Shown: positions 36,095 through 48,420, counted from the first letter of the stretch. The stretch: 64,000 nt of DNA from Histoplasma ohiense (GCA_017607445.1 JAEVHH010000006.1:186001-250000); one strand, 5' to 3'. The notes: generated by a model from the letters alone, not told the origin. Numbers and translations: made by a program.

Positions 36095-37178
36095 CGTCCC
36101 CTAGATTGGCACATTCTCCATCTAGACTATCGCGCGCATCTCCCACCATGATGTGATCGAGCGCGCAAAATGGACAACTCTCGTTTGTAAAGAGTAAAGC
36201 AACGCAACCGCGAACAGACAACTATGGAGTAGACCGGATGGGACGGCGCTACCTCCAACATTTGATGACTGTTGTTCATCAACAACAGTGAATTCGTCGG
36301 ATGCCGGATTATTTGGCAGCTTGAGGCTCGAGTTCGGCACAGGTTTTCAGGGCATAGCGAGCCTTTATGAAGCGGGTGTTTGGACCCATCCCATCAGGTT
36401 GCACCTGGTCGGGCAAACACACCAGGATTTAGGCCAATGTCGAGAATGCATCTCCAGAAAGATGTTGGTGTCTTGCAGCACAAGTGCATCGAAAGCACCA
36501 GGACCAGGGACAGAACAACCTATCAGGCTGTGTCCGGGCCTTGTTGACATGCATTTTCGTCGGTACCAAGACCGAAACCAACGTCGAGCTTTTCCCTTTC
36601 ATTGATGTAGCGTCTCGCAATTCCGACTCTGCCTCTGCTCGGTAGCGGGTGTGTTACTTATTTTAGGCCAGGGTGCATCGGCAAACTGTGCTTGAACATG
36701 GATTGTTGCATAGCCCATTGGTTCCCGCTGCAAACTCGCTGCACTGGACAGGAGGCGAAAGCACAAGGTCATGGGGATCTGTGGTGAAATGTTGCTCGGG
36801 TATTGAAAACGGTGGAATGGGTTCCTTGAACATGCCTTTTGCTTCATCGTGCGAAGGATAGATAGCAGGATGTCCAGAAATGGAGAGGTACTTGCCGAAC
36901 GGTAGACCGTCTGCGGATTAGTGTGCGGAAATACTTGGCGCCGCGGTAGCCCCACATTCCCAACACCAAGCAGAGCTCCAGAGCTTGTCTCTCACCATTC
37001 CATTCCACCTCATCCTCCAAACGGCACAACGCTTGACTACAGAGGCGGAGATGAACTGAGCCCTCTAATATGAGCCCTGCAAGTTCACAAGCCTCTGTTT
37101 CTTCCCTCCTTCGTGTGATGCTGTTTGGCTGCAATCCTTACTCGTAGTATTTAAACCAAGGCTCCCTGGAACCCCAAC
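36095..37178. promoter_or_regulatory. Divergent promoter region between membrane glycoprotein gene and ALE1
   Basis: The two genes point away from each other, so this 1.1 kb serves as their shared promoter. It may include a first exon of the minus-strand gene (36122-36340). Other open frames (for example 36599-36955 minus) overlap and have no family resemblance. No further gene is supported. Confidence 0.5.
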
Positions 37179-37335
37179 ATGCTGCCATACATCGACGCCC
37201 GTAAGCTTCTCCCAAATATATATTCTTGCAGGGCCACATACTAATAGGTATAATTCGGCAGCTTTCGCACGTATTTCAGATGCAACGGGGGCTTCCATTG
37301 ACGAACGTACGTCTGCCACCAAAAAGGCCCGTTTC

Positions 37336-37367
<32 letters not shown>

Positions 37368-39146
37368 CCACGACTGCTGATATCACTCCCCAAACAGTAA
37401 AGCTGATCACCTCGTTCCTCCTCTCGTACCCTCTTGCTGCCGTTTTGAAAAGAATACCAGACTCGAAGCCATGGCAGAAGAATGTGTTTATAGTTGGTGT
37501 TTCAATGTTTTACCTGGTGGGAATATTCGACCTCTGGGATGGATTGCGAACGTTGCTCTACAGCTCTGTAGGGGCGTATACCATAGCTTACTATGTCGAC
37601 GGCTCCTTGATGCCATGGATCGCGTTCGTGTTCCTCATGGGCCATATGTCGATTAACCATATAAGCAGACAACTTGCCAACAGTCCGTCTACGGTCGACA
37701 TCACGGGAGCTCAGATGGTGCTGGTAATGAAACTGACGGCCTTTTGCTGGAACGTGCATGACGGGCGATTGCCGCAGGAGCAGCTGTCAGAGTCACAAAA
37801 ATACGCTGCCATCACCAAACTCCCTGGCCTGCTTGATTTCGCGGGCTATACATTCTTTTTCCCATCATTGTTTGCCGGACCGGCTTTCGACTACGTGGAA
37901 TATCGAAGGTGGATCGAAACTACCATGTTCGATGCGCCGCCGGGGTTGGATCCGGCGAAGAAGCCTCAGACTCGCAAGAAGCGAAAGATCCCGAGAAGCG
38001 GTAGACCCGCCATCGTAAAGGCGGCATTTGGCTTGGTCTATATATTTGGATTTCTCCAGTTTGGACGTTTATATAATGTCGACTTTGTCCTCGGGGATAG
38101 GTATTTGAAATACGGCCTGCTGAGACGAGTATGGATACTCCACATGCTGGGCTTTACTTCCCGGCTCAAATACTACGGAGTATGGTCGTTGACAGAGGGC
38201 GCTTGCATCCTATCCGGAATGGGATACAATGGCTTCGATCCGAATACGGGCAAAGTGTCGTGGAATCGGCTGGAAAACGTGAACCCGAAGGGTCTTGAAA
38301 CGGCGCCAAACCCACACGCTTATCTCAGTAGCTGGAACAAAAACACCAACCACTGGCTGAAAAACTACATGTACTTGCGGGTCACGCCCAGGGGCAAAAA
38401 GCCAGGGTTCAGAGCCAGCTTGGCGACTTTCGCAACGAGCGCGTTCTGGCATGGCTTTCACCCAGGATACTACTTCACCTTCATCCTCGGTGCATTCATT
38501 CAAACAACTGCAAAAAGTACGCCTATCTTCACCCGCCTCCCCTCTTCCTACAAACTAACCAATAAATCAACTCATAACTTTTTAATTTTTAATTTTTAAT
38601 TTTTAATTTTTTTTTTTTTTGGTCTTAGACTTCCGCCGCAACATTCGCCCTTTCTTCCTGACCCCAGACGGCTCCGCCGCAACCCCATACAAACGCTTCT
38701 ACGACATCCTAACCTGGCTAACAACCCAACTAACTCTATCCTTCACTGCGGCGCCCTTCGTCATCCTCCACTTCAAGCCAAGCGTTCACGTCTGGTCAAG
38801 CGTGTACTACTATGGCATCGTGGGCATCGCAGCTTCGCAGGCCTTCTTCTCCAGTCCCGCGAAGCGGTTCCTGGTCAAGCGGCTAAAGGCTCGCGGTGGT
38901 GGTGGTGGTGGTGGTGGTGGTGGTGGTCCCGTTTCGCGACAGCCTTCTCGTACCCGCGAGCCCCAGGAGCCCAGCGAGCAGCCGGTGCTGGGCCTGCCGC
39001 CAAACCCTGGGCGGGATATCGAGGATGCTGTCAATGAGGTCATGCGGGAGATTGAGGTGCGGAGGAGGAGAGGGAGTGTTGTCGCAATGCCCTCCGGGCG
39101 CGAGTTGATGGCGGCGGTGGAGGAGAAGCTTGGAAGGAAGATTTAA
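37179..39146 (+). CDS. ALE1: MBOAT lysophospholipid acyltransferase (Ale1/Lpt1/Slc4-like)
   Basis: ER membrane-bound O-acyltransferase that re-acylates lysophospholipids (lyso-PC, lyso-PE, lyso-PA) with acyl-CoA in the Lands cycle. Four exons: 37179-37200 (22 nt), 37262-37306 (45 nt), 37398-38516 and 38629-39146; 567 aa. The two tiny first exons are supported because together they give MLPYIDAPFARISDATGASID then ELKLITSFLLSYPLA, the expected family N-terminus. MBOAT hallmarks: the WNKNTNHWLKNYMYLRV asparagine region (N about 335) and the catalytic histidine in FWHGFHPGYYF (H377). At least eight hydrophobic segments. The C-terminal cytosolic tail includes an 11-glycine run encoded by a perfect GGT microsatellite and ends in a charged coiled-coil-like helix. 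Intron 3 carries a tandem TTTTTAA repeat. Confidence 0.95.
37335..37368. repeat. TTTTC pentanucleotide repeat in ALE1 intron 2
   Basis: Five CTTTT units followed by a T-run, forming most of the intron's pyrimidine stretch well before the acceptor. Confidence 0.8.
38894..38928 (+). repeat. GGT trinucleotide repeat coding for polyglycine in ALE1
   Basis: In-frame GGT repeat encoding eleven glycines in the C-terminal tail, after the last membrane helix. Length changes would alter the tail without a frameshift. Confidence 0.9.
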
Positions 39147-39171
39147 GCGGGTTTTGGTTTCATTTACGACG

Positions 39172-39232
39172 GACTGACTGACTGACTGACTGACTGACTG
39201 ACCTCACGCCGATTCACGCTGCGCGATGCATG

Positions 39233-39301
<69 letters not shown>
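39172..39301. repeat. Compound GACT / CA / TA microsatellite
   Basis: GACT tetramers, then 32 nt later about 24 CA units passing directly into about 10 TA units, immediately downstream of the ALE1 stop codon. Confidence 0.9.
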
Positions 39302-39962
39302 CCCCCAGTTTTTCCATTCTGTTAACTATTTTTTTGGCTTATAGATGGAGCTATATATATATTTTCTCCACCTTCATTTAGTTTTTTCTGGCACTCAACC
39401 CACTGGTTTGTCTTTCCTTCTCTTTCCTCCCCCCCCCCCATCTACCTCCGGAAAGAAACACAAACGGTCCTTCATCGCTCACACATGCGCACTAATATAA
39501 TATATACATACGCCGCTTCAGTGGTAAATGATACACTAATCGAATCTCTCCAAATCAAAATAAAGATAAAACCAAAGATAAAAACCCGATCTATGAATAA
39601 TTATAAAAATGTACGCTATGTATGTATGCTATATATACATGTACTGTAGAGTAACATATACAGCCCCAGTCCTTTCCCCACCGGCACCAGCATCTGCACC
39701 AGTAATATACACCAGAAATACAAGTCAATCCAGCCAACCGCACGCACCGCACGCACCGCTGAGACGGTGCCGTCTCTAAAAGACGCTAAACGAGAAAAAC
39801 AAGAATATATATATATATAGGGGGATGGGGCGATGAATGGAAGAAGCAGCACGCTGGTCGGACATAGAAATAAAAGGAATCTCCGCGTGGCCGGGGAGGA
39901 GGGCGTGAAGTTGTCACCTGGATAGGGATGAATGGAATCAATTAATGGGAGGTGGAGGAGTG

Positions 39963-39965
<3 letters not shown>

Positions 39966-39995
<30 letters not shown>
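39966..39995. repeat. TA dinucleotide microsatellite
   Basis: Fifteen TA units. Confidence 0.9.
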
Positions 39996-39998
<3 letters not shown>

Positions 39999-40757
39999 TA
40001 ATGGCGGAGGATGGATAATAAGAAAAGACATTAAGTTAATTTGGCGGAAATATGGGCCGGGCCGGGATAAACTGGTAATAAAATCCAACTCGGAGAGTAA
40101 ATGTATGTATATATGTCCAGATGCAGATTGGTAGAACGGGTAAGGGGCGAAGAATAGGGGTACGGGGGAAAAAAAAGCCAACAACGACCGGAAAAGCTAA
40201 AAGCCAAGAAACCAGGAATAAATATAACAAATGTAAAATATGTAAGAGTAGTGGAAAAAAGGAGGCCCAGTAGACACCAGCGCTAATAGATCAGAAGCAA
40301 AAAGACAAAATAAAAACGCAAACAAGGAGACGCGGAAAAAAAAAATCTCCTTTGTCCTGGTCGTAGATATATAGGCAATGCTGGACTGCGACTTTCGCCA
40401 CGCTGTGGGATGTATGAAAGGGATTCGGTCGCACCTGGGCGTTCGACGGAAAAGGATAAGGCGGAAGTGAATATTTTTTATCATTTTTTATTGTATCCTT
40501 TTTGGACTGGGGATCAGACAGAAAGGCATGAGACTTCGAGGAGGGGAAGGGATATCGTATCGACTCTATTTTATATATATACTTTCGGGAAACTGTTTCA
40601 TAATTAGACCGTTAAAAATGAAGGTTCGTTGGCGGGATGGCAGAGGTAGATGGACGAGCTGCAACTTTTACAAGAAGAGAACAGCCATTGTTACCTGTCG
40701 CGCCAAAAAAGAGTTAGTTTTCCAAGGTACTGTACATCCGTACCCATTGGGTCTGAA

Positions 40758-43056
40758 TTAAGAAGTAGCACGCACAACAATAACAATAATGGCCAATCCA
40801 AGCGGAGACATGAAACGATTGACGTTCCGCCACCACCTGGCATTTGCGTGGCGAACTTCGTCAACCAGGACCACACGGCTGTTAAACGCATGTTCCAGAT
40901 CCGGACGACTTGTGGTCGCCTCCTCGTTGATGTGGGAAACCTGAGGGGGAAGAGGAAGGAAGGCGGCGATTATCCAAGCTGTGTAACCCACATTCGTTAG
41001 TTGTCATAGCACATGCCAGTAGCTAAGGGTGATAAATATACATACCAAGGGGAAATACGAAACCGAACACGAACGCATAAACCTGCGCATTCCGCCGGCC
41101 GAAAAGCCCCTCCGCCGCCTCATCTAACGATGGTGGCCTCCATTTACTCCTTAGTGCCGGGCGCGCTCGTTTATCCATATGCAAATGCGGAGACCATGCA
41201 CCCGGCAGGTTCTCCACTGATATTTGAGTGATAACGCGGTCCACCTCGGGATCAGGGACCCAGTGGCTCCTCGGATCAATGGGGTCGGGATTGGCAGTGA
41301 CTGCGACCGGGGGAGGTTCTTCAATCTCGTCGGGTTCATCAAGTTCAACAAGTTCGGGAGAAGCTTCGATCCCGCGGGGACGTATTCTGGGGTTGGTAAT
41401 CCCTAAGGGTGTCCGGCTTACCATTCGTGCGTCGTTATATGTGGCGAACATGGAAACGGCGGTCATGGGTGGGGACGCGGGTGTTGAGGGGCGGCTGTCT
41501 GGAGAGAATAGCGACGCGAATTGCGCTCCCGTGCTATAGTATACTCGGGCCCAAGCAGGGATCACATGGAGGAGGGAGCTGGCACTTGGCGAACGAAGGA
41601 GATTTCTAGAATTGTTCAAAGCCGAGAGAGAAGATTTGTGACTTAAGGATCCAGAGGCTTGGTGTCGGAGAGCAGGGGACCGCAAATGAGTCAGGTAGTC
41701 GCCTTGTTTCTGGATTTCGGATTGGTCCGCTTGCCACGTCGGCGGACTTGAGGGATCGCGAATTCTAGCATCCTCCAGACGTCTCCGCCAACTGTCCTCG
41801 GGCGGATGGTCGCGGGGTGAGGGGGTCGCAAGGCTTTGAGACCTCTCAGCAGACCATTCCGACGGAACAGTGGACAAATGCGGGTTCCAACGTCCAGAAA
41901 AACGCTCCGTCATAGACCGCACGTAAGACCGCGATATCGACGGTTCGCCACGCGAACTCGATGACGGATAACGAATGGTGGGGTATTGGATGGGAGTACT
42001 ACTTCCCGTGGGTGAATGACCATCTGGACCGGATCGACTACTTCTGGAAGATGCGGATGAGGTCGATGGTTGGATTCTATATGGCGTCGTGGAGGGAAGG
42101 CCACCAAACGAGGAGGCTGACTGGTAGGATCTTAGTGGCGCAATTGGAGGACTCGAGGGAATGGAATGGGACGGAGTAGAGCTTTGCGGATCAGAAAGAG
42201 AACCATCGACTGTTAAGGTGCTATTCCGCTGACTGCTGTCCCGCCGACCGGCGCGGATGTACCGTCTTGCAGTCCCAACTGAGTTGGCTTCGTAGAGCGA
42301 GGAATCAGTAAGTGGCTCGGGTGCCAACGTTGGAGACGACCTTCCAAGAGGGACAAGATTCGGTGACGAAGGATTGATGGGTACAACGTTTGGGCTGGAG
42401 GTCAGGCCGATGGGAATAAGGTTGGGACTTGATCTGTCATCGCCGCGAACAGAGTCAGAGTAAGTCGATTCGATCGGAGAATTGGTTGGAGGAGACGAAG
42501 GGCTGTCCTGCGGCACGCATATGATTGTGGAGGGAAGCGGGATGCCATCACTTTTCGATGAATTGTCATCTTCTTCCGGGCCTCCACGGCGCAAAACCCG
42601 GGGAGTCCCTGGCTCTGACGGGGGGATGGACGTCTTGCTTGAGTTCAAAGAATCATCCCATGTTTGGCTGGACGAGTGTGTTCCGTGGATGGAAGAGACT
42701 TGTCCGGAGACGTCCCTTTCATCTGGACTTGGTAGGCTCTGGTCGTGGCTGACACTCGAACTGGAACGGGAGATCGAATTAGGGGTTGAATGTGAAACGC
42801 TATAACCTGCATCGAAAGCTGATCCCTGCCTTTGATTCGCTGGCGGCAACAAGACATGTTGAGGCTTTGTCGGATAGGGTGTCGCGGAGTATATTTCGGT
42901 TTCACTCTGCAAATCCTGATCCTGTATGAGTCGCACCGTCGGAGGGAAGACTTGTTCATTTGTTTGAGAATTCGATCGTGCGTGGAGAGCCCTGCGCTTC
43001 GGGGTTGTTGGAGACAAAGGCGGAAATTTAGAAGGGCTATGGGGAATTTTTTCCAT
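40758..43056 (-). CDS. Serine-rich protein with two C-terminal membrane segments
   Basis: Conserved filamentous-fungal protein usually annotated only as serine-rich; function unknown. Two exons, 43056-41046 and 40978-40758, 743 aa. The intron interrupts the first hydrophobic segment, and splicing restores VFGFVFPLAWIIAAFLPLPP. Residues 1-about 520 are disordered, dominated by Ser, Pro and Thr with repeated SSPN(L/V)VPI-type motifs and many SP/TP sites (likely heavily phosphorylated). The conserved part is the last 130 residues: VENLPGAWSPHLHMDKRARP, then RPPSLDEAAEGLFGRRNAQVY, then the membrane segments (about 655-677 and 727-742). This architecture suggests a tail-anchored or hairpin membrane protein with a large cytosolic disordered region. 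The start is the first ATG of the frame. Confidence 0.85.
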
Positions 43057-43185
43057 CTCCCCTTCCTTGGCCCAAAGAAGGGTGTTTCAATTGAAACGGG
43101 CTGGCGAGAAACAATTAGATTAACGGTATTATATGATATAAATAGAGTCTAGATCGATCCAAATGCTGCTGTCTATGGTTATAGG

Positions 43186-43186
<1 letters not shown>

Positions 43187-43218
<32 letters not shown>
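43187..43218. repeat. TA/TG compound microsatellite
   Basis: TA repeat passing into ten TG units. Confidence 0.85.
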
Positions 43219-43772
43219 GAAGTATTTGGAGAGAATTATTAGTTCATGAATGAGAGGACGAAAAGAAACCGTGAAGGCATCAAATAAAGAAGAAATGAAG
43301 TCGTCAAGAGCAAGAAACCACCGAAAGAAGGCTTCTCGATCATATAAACAGGTACGCTCAAAACACGGAGGAAGAACAATGGCCAATGTTGAAGAGAGCG
43401 TCTTGCGAGATGCGTCGAATTAATAATTATCATCGCTTTGTTGATGTTGATGTTGTTGGACTCGGGCGGGTAGTAAAACGAGCGAAACCGGTTTCGACTG
43501 CGCGCAGAGCCGAAACAAGGTGATTAATTAATTAATTATGCATGGCGACGGTGGACAACGGGGATGAAGGTAGAGAGCGACTGGGAAAGAAACGAAGGCA
43601 ATTGAGTGATCCTCTGAAACAGACACAACGAAACGAACGCGGACGCAATCAGCGCCTTGGGGGAACTCAAAGAACGAGAGGCTAAGGATCACCGGGAGCG
43701 AGGGAAAAGAAAGCAAGGAGCTACAACAGACAGACAACAAAACAGACAGGGAGAGAGAGAGACGAGAAGTGG

Positions 43773-43802
43773 GAAACGAGAAACGAGAAACGAGAAACGA
43801 GA
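43773..43802. repeat. GAAACGA heptamer repeat
   Basis: Four perfect tandem copies of GAAACGA in the presumed promoter of the serine-rich gene. Confidence 0.8.
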
Positions 43803-45783
43803 AGAAGTCAAGATGTGAAGTCGAAAAGAAGCAAAAGCGACGTTGAAGTTCGACGCGGAAGCCGGAGCTGGGGTTGGACGGGCCAAAAGCGGACTAGCTC
43901 GCGGCTGGAGCGGTGTGCAGGTCACGTGGATCCCCCTTCGAGTCCACGGTGGGGTTTCTTCGTCCCAATGGGGCTGAGATAACGCAGCCACGACGCAGTC
44001 ATGATTCATTGATTGCAGAGAAACATGCAGGAAAACCATAGAACGATGCGGATTGACTGGCGAACTGCGGGTTGTTTCTTCTGGCGCCGGGAGGTATTGG
44101 GCATTTGTGTCCCTGTTTCACCCACTCTCTCGTCCTGCCTTGACAGCAAGGGCACCTTCGAAACAGGCTAACCTTTACTATTGACACCGTCGCCATTCAA
44201 TTTTTCGATTCTCGACGCTCCATCTTGCTCGTCGTCCCACGTCCCACGAGTTCTTGAGTTGCCGCGTTATGTTGGAACACATACTAGGATCCTCGAGAAG
44301 ACTCCATCAGGGGATGAATCCAGGAACCCGCAAGCATAACCCACTCAAGGTTCGAGTGTCCCCGGGTTCGCTCCTGAACCTTCCCTAAACCCCCTTGTTA
44401 TTAATACTTCCCCCTGCATACGTGTGCCTTTTTAGGCTTTACTTTCACAATGCTTTTATTATTTCTGTGTGGATACTCAAAAAGTCACATCCCCACCACG
44501 CGAAGGCAGGGCTGCAGGGGCGAGGAAACAGTTTCTTAGTTTTCTCCACCTGCCAGCGCAGACCTGCATATATTATTTATTATTCATCCCACCTCGTTGT
44601 GGTTTTTGAAGCGAATCCTTTGCATTCCAAATTTAATCCTTTGTTTATTTTCAGCTAGATAACTTGAATTTGTGCTGTGTCAATAATGATGCAAAGACTC
44701 TCCAAGCTGCATTTTATTGCTGGACTACAACTATTGGTTTCCTGCCCGCTTTATTGAGTTTATCTCGAGCATCTATCTATTTGGACAATACTCTGTTTAT
44801 TTGATTTTTACCCCAAGCATCTTACAACAGTAGTGCAGAAAGTTGAAGGAAAGGCAAACCTCGATGTGCTATACAAAATCTCGCATCAAGATAATTAAAA
44901 AATAAGAAGTAAAAATTAAAAATTAAAAATCCACGAAGAAATAACCCAATCCATTATCAAAAGTTTCCACACGAAAATCGAGACCCGTCGAAATCTCACT
45001 CGCACTGCGATCCTTCTGATTGGACGATATGAACAGTAACGCAAGTTTTCAATTCATGCGACTCAGAAGCCCACAGCCCTCACAAGAAGCAAGGTTTTTC
45101 CAGCCAGACAGCATTGACGGCGGTTCGGAAGGACATTCGTCACATCATTCCGGGAAGTATTGCACTCTAGAGGCAAGGAAATCGGCGTACGAGATCTCTC
45201 AGCGCTGAGAACGCCTCATCTGCCTTGCCATCAGAATCAAGAACATTGAGGATGAGGAAACAGCACTCTTCAGTCAGTGATCAACACTGATTTAAGTTCA
45301 TTTCTATTCATTGCTCAAAAGTTATCTATCATACATAAGCAAAAGAGAAAAAAAAAATTAAGAATAGAGCCTTCCAAAAATATTCTAGAAAGATTGTCTA
45401 AGCTCTCTTTTTATAATGAACAGTAGGGAGTAGCTATCTTATTCTTCTAGTGAATAAGATTCTCTTTCATTTCTCTTTTCTTTCTTATCATCATCTTTCT
45501 TATACTCTGTCAAACAATATCTCAACAGAAATGAACATGGTATGTTTGAGTCCTGAATGAAGCTCTTTCTTAAGTCCATGAATAAGAAAATCTACAATAT
45601 TCTTGATATTCAATATTGAAATTGAGATAGTAAGATAATACTTACCGTACCTGTTCTGGTAAGGTGAGTGATATTTAAAATTGAATCGAATATATGTATC
45701 GGCCCGGCATGCAGTGCGTGATCTTAAAGCTGCATCCAGGGCTCTGGTTGGTATAAGCTTCGTGTTATCTAGGCTAAAAAGAC

Positions 45784-45900
45784 AATCAACCGGGTGGCAG
45801 GTGGCCCTGGCTCGCTGTGCCCGACCCTTATACTTATAAGGGGCACGGGCTGGGCACAAGTGCTAACCATCTCAGCCAAAAAAGACTATCAGATGGCTGG
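45784..45900 (-). repeat. Possible tRNA-derived repeat with internal hairpin
   Basis: The minus strand reads GGCTGAGATGGTTAGCAC, similar to a tRNA A-box, followed by GTGCCCCTTATAAG and its near-perfect inverted complement (stem GTGCC..CCCTTATA / TATAAGGG..GGCAC on the plus strand). No convincing B-box remains. Possibly a RIP-damaged SINE. Confidence 0.3.
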
Positions 45901-46763
45901 TTTCCTGCCAGCTGCGCTCGACATTTATCCTTATGAGCAGCGTCCATCAGTGGAGAGATAGCGTTACAATACTATATCAGTCAAATTGAGAAGAAATATA
46001 GATATCTTTGTTGGATCTTTTAATCTAAGTGCATCTCAGTGTTTGTTTGAGAAGTAACAAGCCGAGATTTTAAACTAGGACTTATTTTATTTCATCAAAA
46101 GTATATTAGGGTTATATACATATATTTTTATAACTACCCTCATTGTATTTATATCTTTATACAAAAGTATAGGATTACTCTTTGAATAGGGAATAAAATG
46201 AAATGTTATATATCTCTAAACTATTCATCAGATGAATGATACTAAACAAAAGGGTCTATACAAAGTTTTGTGTTGTGGATCCTCTGCGGGTATAGATAGC
46301 TTTCTCGAAGGGTACGGGCTCCAGTAATAGCTGAAAATGACGCTGCCAGACATTTCGCCGTTTTTGAGCTTGACCCAAGGGCATCCTTTATCGGGAGAGT
46401 TTATCAAACGGAGGGCAATCTGATGTTTCTAAATATAATAGTAGTAGATTTGTGATTGCTAGCTAGAGCTCTAATGTTTTCCAACAACCAATGGATCCTT
46501 ACGGCTTTATATAGCCATGAGATTGCTCCTAAGTCTTGTCGGAGATAATATCTCGCCATATCTTGTATAACCTAATCGCTGCCTCGCTTGTATAATCGAG
46601 CATTTCCTTCCTTATAAATACTGCCATTTTATCATGTAACTATCAGAGTTATCATAGTCAATTCAATATTCTCCTTCATATTCCCATTCAATAATAAAGA
46701 GGCAAAAGATTTGAAAATCAAGGCATATAAGAAGTGGTGTTTTCGATGAAAAAATCAATAACT

Positions 46764-46830
46764 AGGTGGCGAGCTTAGTTCAGCTGGTATGCCGTTTGAC
46801 AGAATTCAACTCTCACTTGTTATATCGCAT
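46764..46830 (+). repeat. Degenerate tRNA-like sequence (RIP-damaged SINE head?)
   Basis: GCGAGCTTAGTTCAGCTGGTA matches a tRNA D-arm/A-box. About 30 nt downstream AATTCAACTCT matches the B-box GGTTCGAxTCC except for mostly G-to-A and C-to-T changes, the changes RIP would make. The fold of a functional tRNA is absent. Confidence 0.35.
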
Positions 46831-47654
46831 ATGTATGTTAACGACCAAGCTAAGAAAGGAAAGTTGGACGACCAACCAAACCAATTTTGGAGCGTTAACG
46901 TGGTTAGAAAAAAAAGTTGAACCTGGGTAGAAATGGAATATCAATTTTGTTCTAACCATGGAAAATGAGAGTGGTCTGGAGGCGTAGAAACACAAAGTAC
47001 TGGCAAACATCTTTGAATCTTAAATAAAAATTTCAAAACTACCAAGGTAGAGCTCGAATGAATCCAGTTATGGAGCGTTGATGCCTAACTTGAACAGCAT
47101 CAACCTCTCAACTCAATCCGACTGTTTGGAGGCCTGCTAACTGGATTGTGCCTGGTGCTCTACAAATAATATAGCAACAAGGGATAGAGAAGAGGAAAGG
47201 CCAAAGGCTTTTTGAAGAAGAATAAAGATCTAAGATAGCAATGTTACTCGCCACCTCTAATTTATTTTAAAAATTTTCGAAGATTATTAAAGGTAACAAG
47301 CATGCTCCGCTCGCTCAAGCTCGCTATGGTCTGCTATATACGCATAAATATCACGTTTTTCAGATCTGTAGTTACTATCATCATTTAAGAGATCAGGTGC
47401 TATATCGTAGAAGAATATACAAAATAATTAAAGAGTATTAAAAAAAAAACTGTAAACAGTAGTAATAATTAGCTATAGGAAGATACGATTTGAGAGTAGA
47501 AGAGAGAGATTGCTATATTATAGAGCGATGTATGGATTTCTATCATCATATTAGTAGTAGCGATCTCTGCTTTTACCCATAAATTATCTTTATATATAGT
47601 CATCTTCTACCCAAATTCAATCTCTATCATAATCTGTTTCTTCTACCGTTGATT

Positions 47655-47825
47655 TTGCTAGATCTTCATATCAACAATAGATATCACCATTGGATATTCA
47701 TATCATTGTGAGATACACGAGATATCTCTTGATCTTCATATTATTTCTAGATCATCATATCAATGCTGTATATTCATATCATCAATAGATATCTTTGCTA
47801 GATATCACTAGATCTTAATATCAGA
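47655..47825. repeat. Degenerate AT-rich minisatellite
   Basis: Imperfect tandem repetition of units resembling GATCTTCATATCAtcaaTA and GATATC, about 25-30 nt each, at least five copies. Confidence 0.6.
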
Positions 47826-48234
47826 CATAAACAGGCAGGTGGGCCGCAGGTAGACAGACAAGTAGATGAGTAAGTGAGTGAGTCAAAGTAGTCTGTATAT
47901 ATCACTAATATTAGTACGGAATCTCGATATAGAAGCTTTCAACATCATATATTAAAGTCTTTGTGACAAACTGATAATATAAAATAAATATAGGGAGATA
48001 ACACATTCAAGAATAAAAAATATGTAATGATGGAAGATTATTAATAGTATACAAGAGAATCAGAAGACGAGTGAGGAAAGATAAAAAGATAGACATTGTT
48101 ATTATTATATATGATAATAGTGGTGTATAAAGAGAAGTTGCAAGGCTAACTGCGAGAAGCTCGTACATCATGTTGTTGGAGGTAGGTACAAGCCTATACC
48201 ACGTGACATATACGCACATACGCCGTGCCCAAAC

Positions 48235-48316
48235 TGTTGGGTTTTGGATTGGTTCGTCCACTCAACTACCAGCATGGCGCTGGTGGTGATCGAGCTCTTT
48301 TGCCCCAGTGGCCTAA
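48235..48316 (+). mobile_element. Short TG..CA repeat unit, copy 1
   Basis: Starts TGTTGGGTTTTGGATTGG and ends ...AGTGGCCTAAAC. Member of the family defined by the complete copies at 51121-51205 and 51391-51525. Confidence 0.7.
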
Positions 48317-48374
48317 ACTTACACTTTGTGGGGTCTAACAGACAGCAGTGGAACAGTGAAGGCCTGGTTCGCGG

Positions 48375-48420
48375 TGTTGGGGGTTTGGATTGGTTCGGAG
48401 CTCTTTTGCCCCCAGTGGCG
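48375..48420 (+). mobile_element. Short TG..CA repeat unit, copy 2 (internally deleted)
   Basis: TGTTGGGGGTTTGGATTGGTT joined directly to GAGCTCTTTTGCCCCCAGTGGC; the central part containing the GCATGGCGCTGG box is missing. Lies 58 nt after copy 1 in the same orientation. Confidence 0.65.

Larger units (their letters stand above)
39147..40757. other. Convergent intergenic region between ALE1 and the serine-rich gene
   Basis: No gene is supported. Contains the GACT repeat 39172-39202, CA repeat 39234-39281 running into a TA repeat 39281-39301, a C-run at 39429-39439 and a TA repeat 39966-39995. It should hold the 3' UTRs of both convergent neighbours. Confidence 0.65.
43057..44400. promoter_or_regulatory. 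Promoter region of the serine-rich gene
   Basis: No other gene is supported. Contains a TA/TG compound repeat (43187-43218), TTAA repeats near 43504-43518 and four tandem copies of GAAACGA (43773-43802). The plus strand is purine-rich from 43200 to 43850. Base composition is still that of the gene-containing DNA. Confidence 0.5.

Noticed and set aside
44336..44385. GGTTCGAGTGTCC and GGGTTCGCTCC resembling B-boxes
   Set aside because: No A-box or acceptor stem; only a small ACTC/GAGT hairpin.
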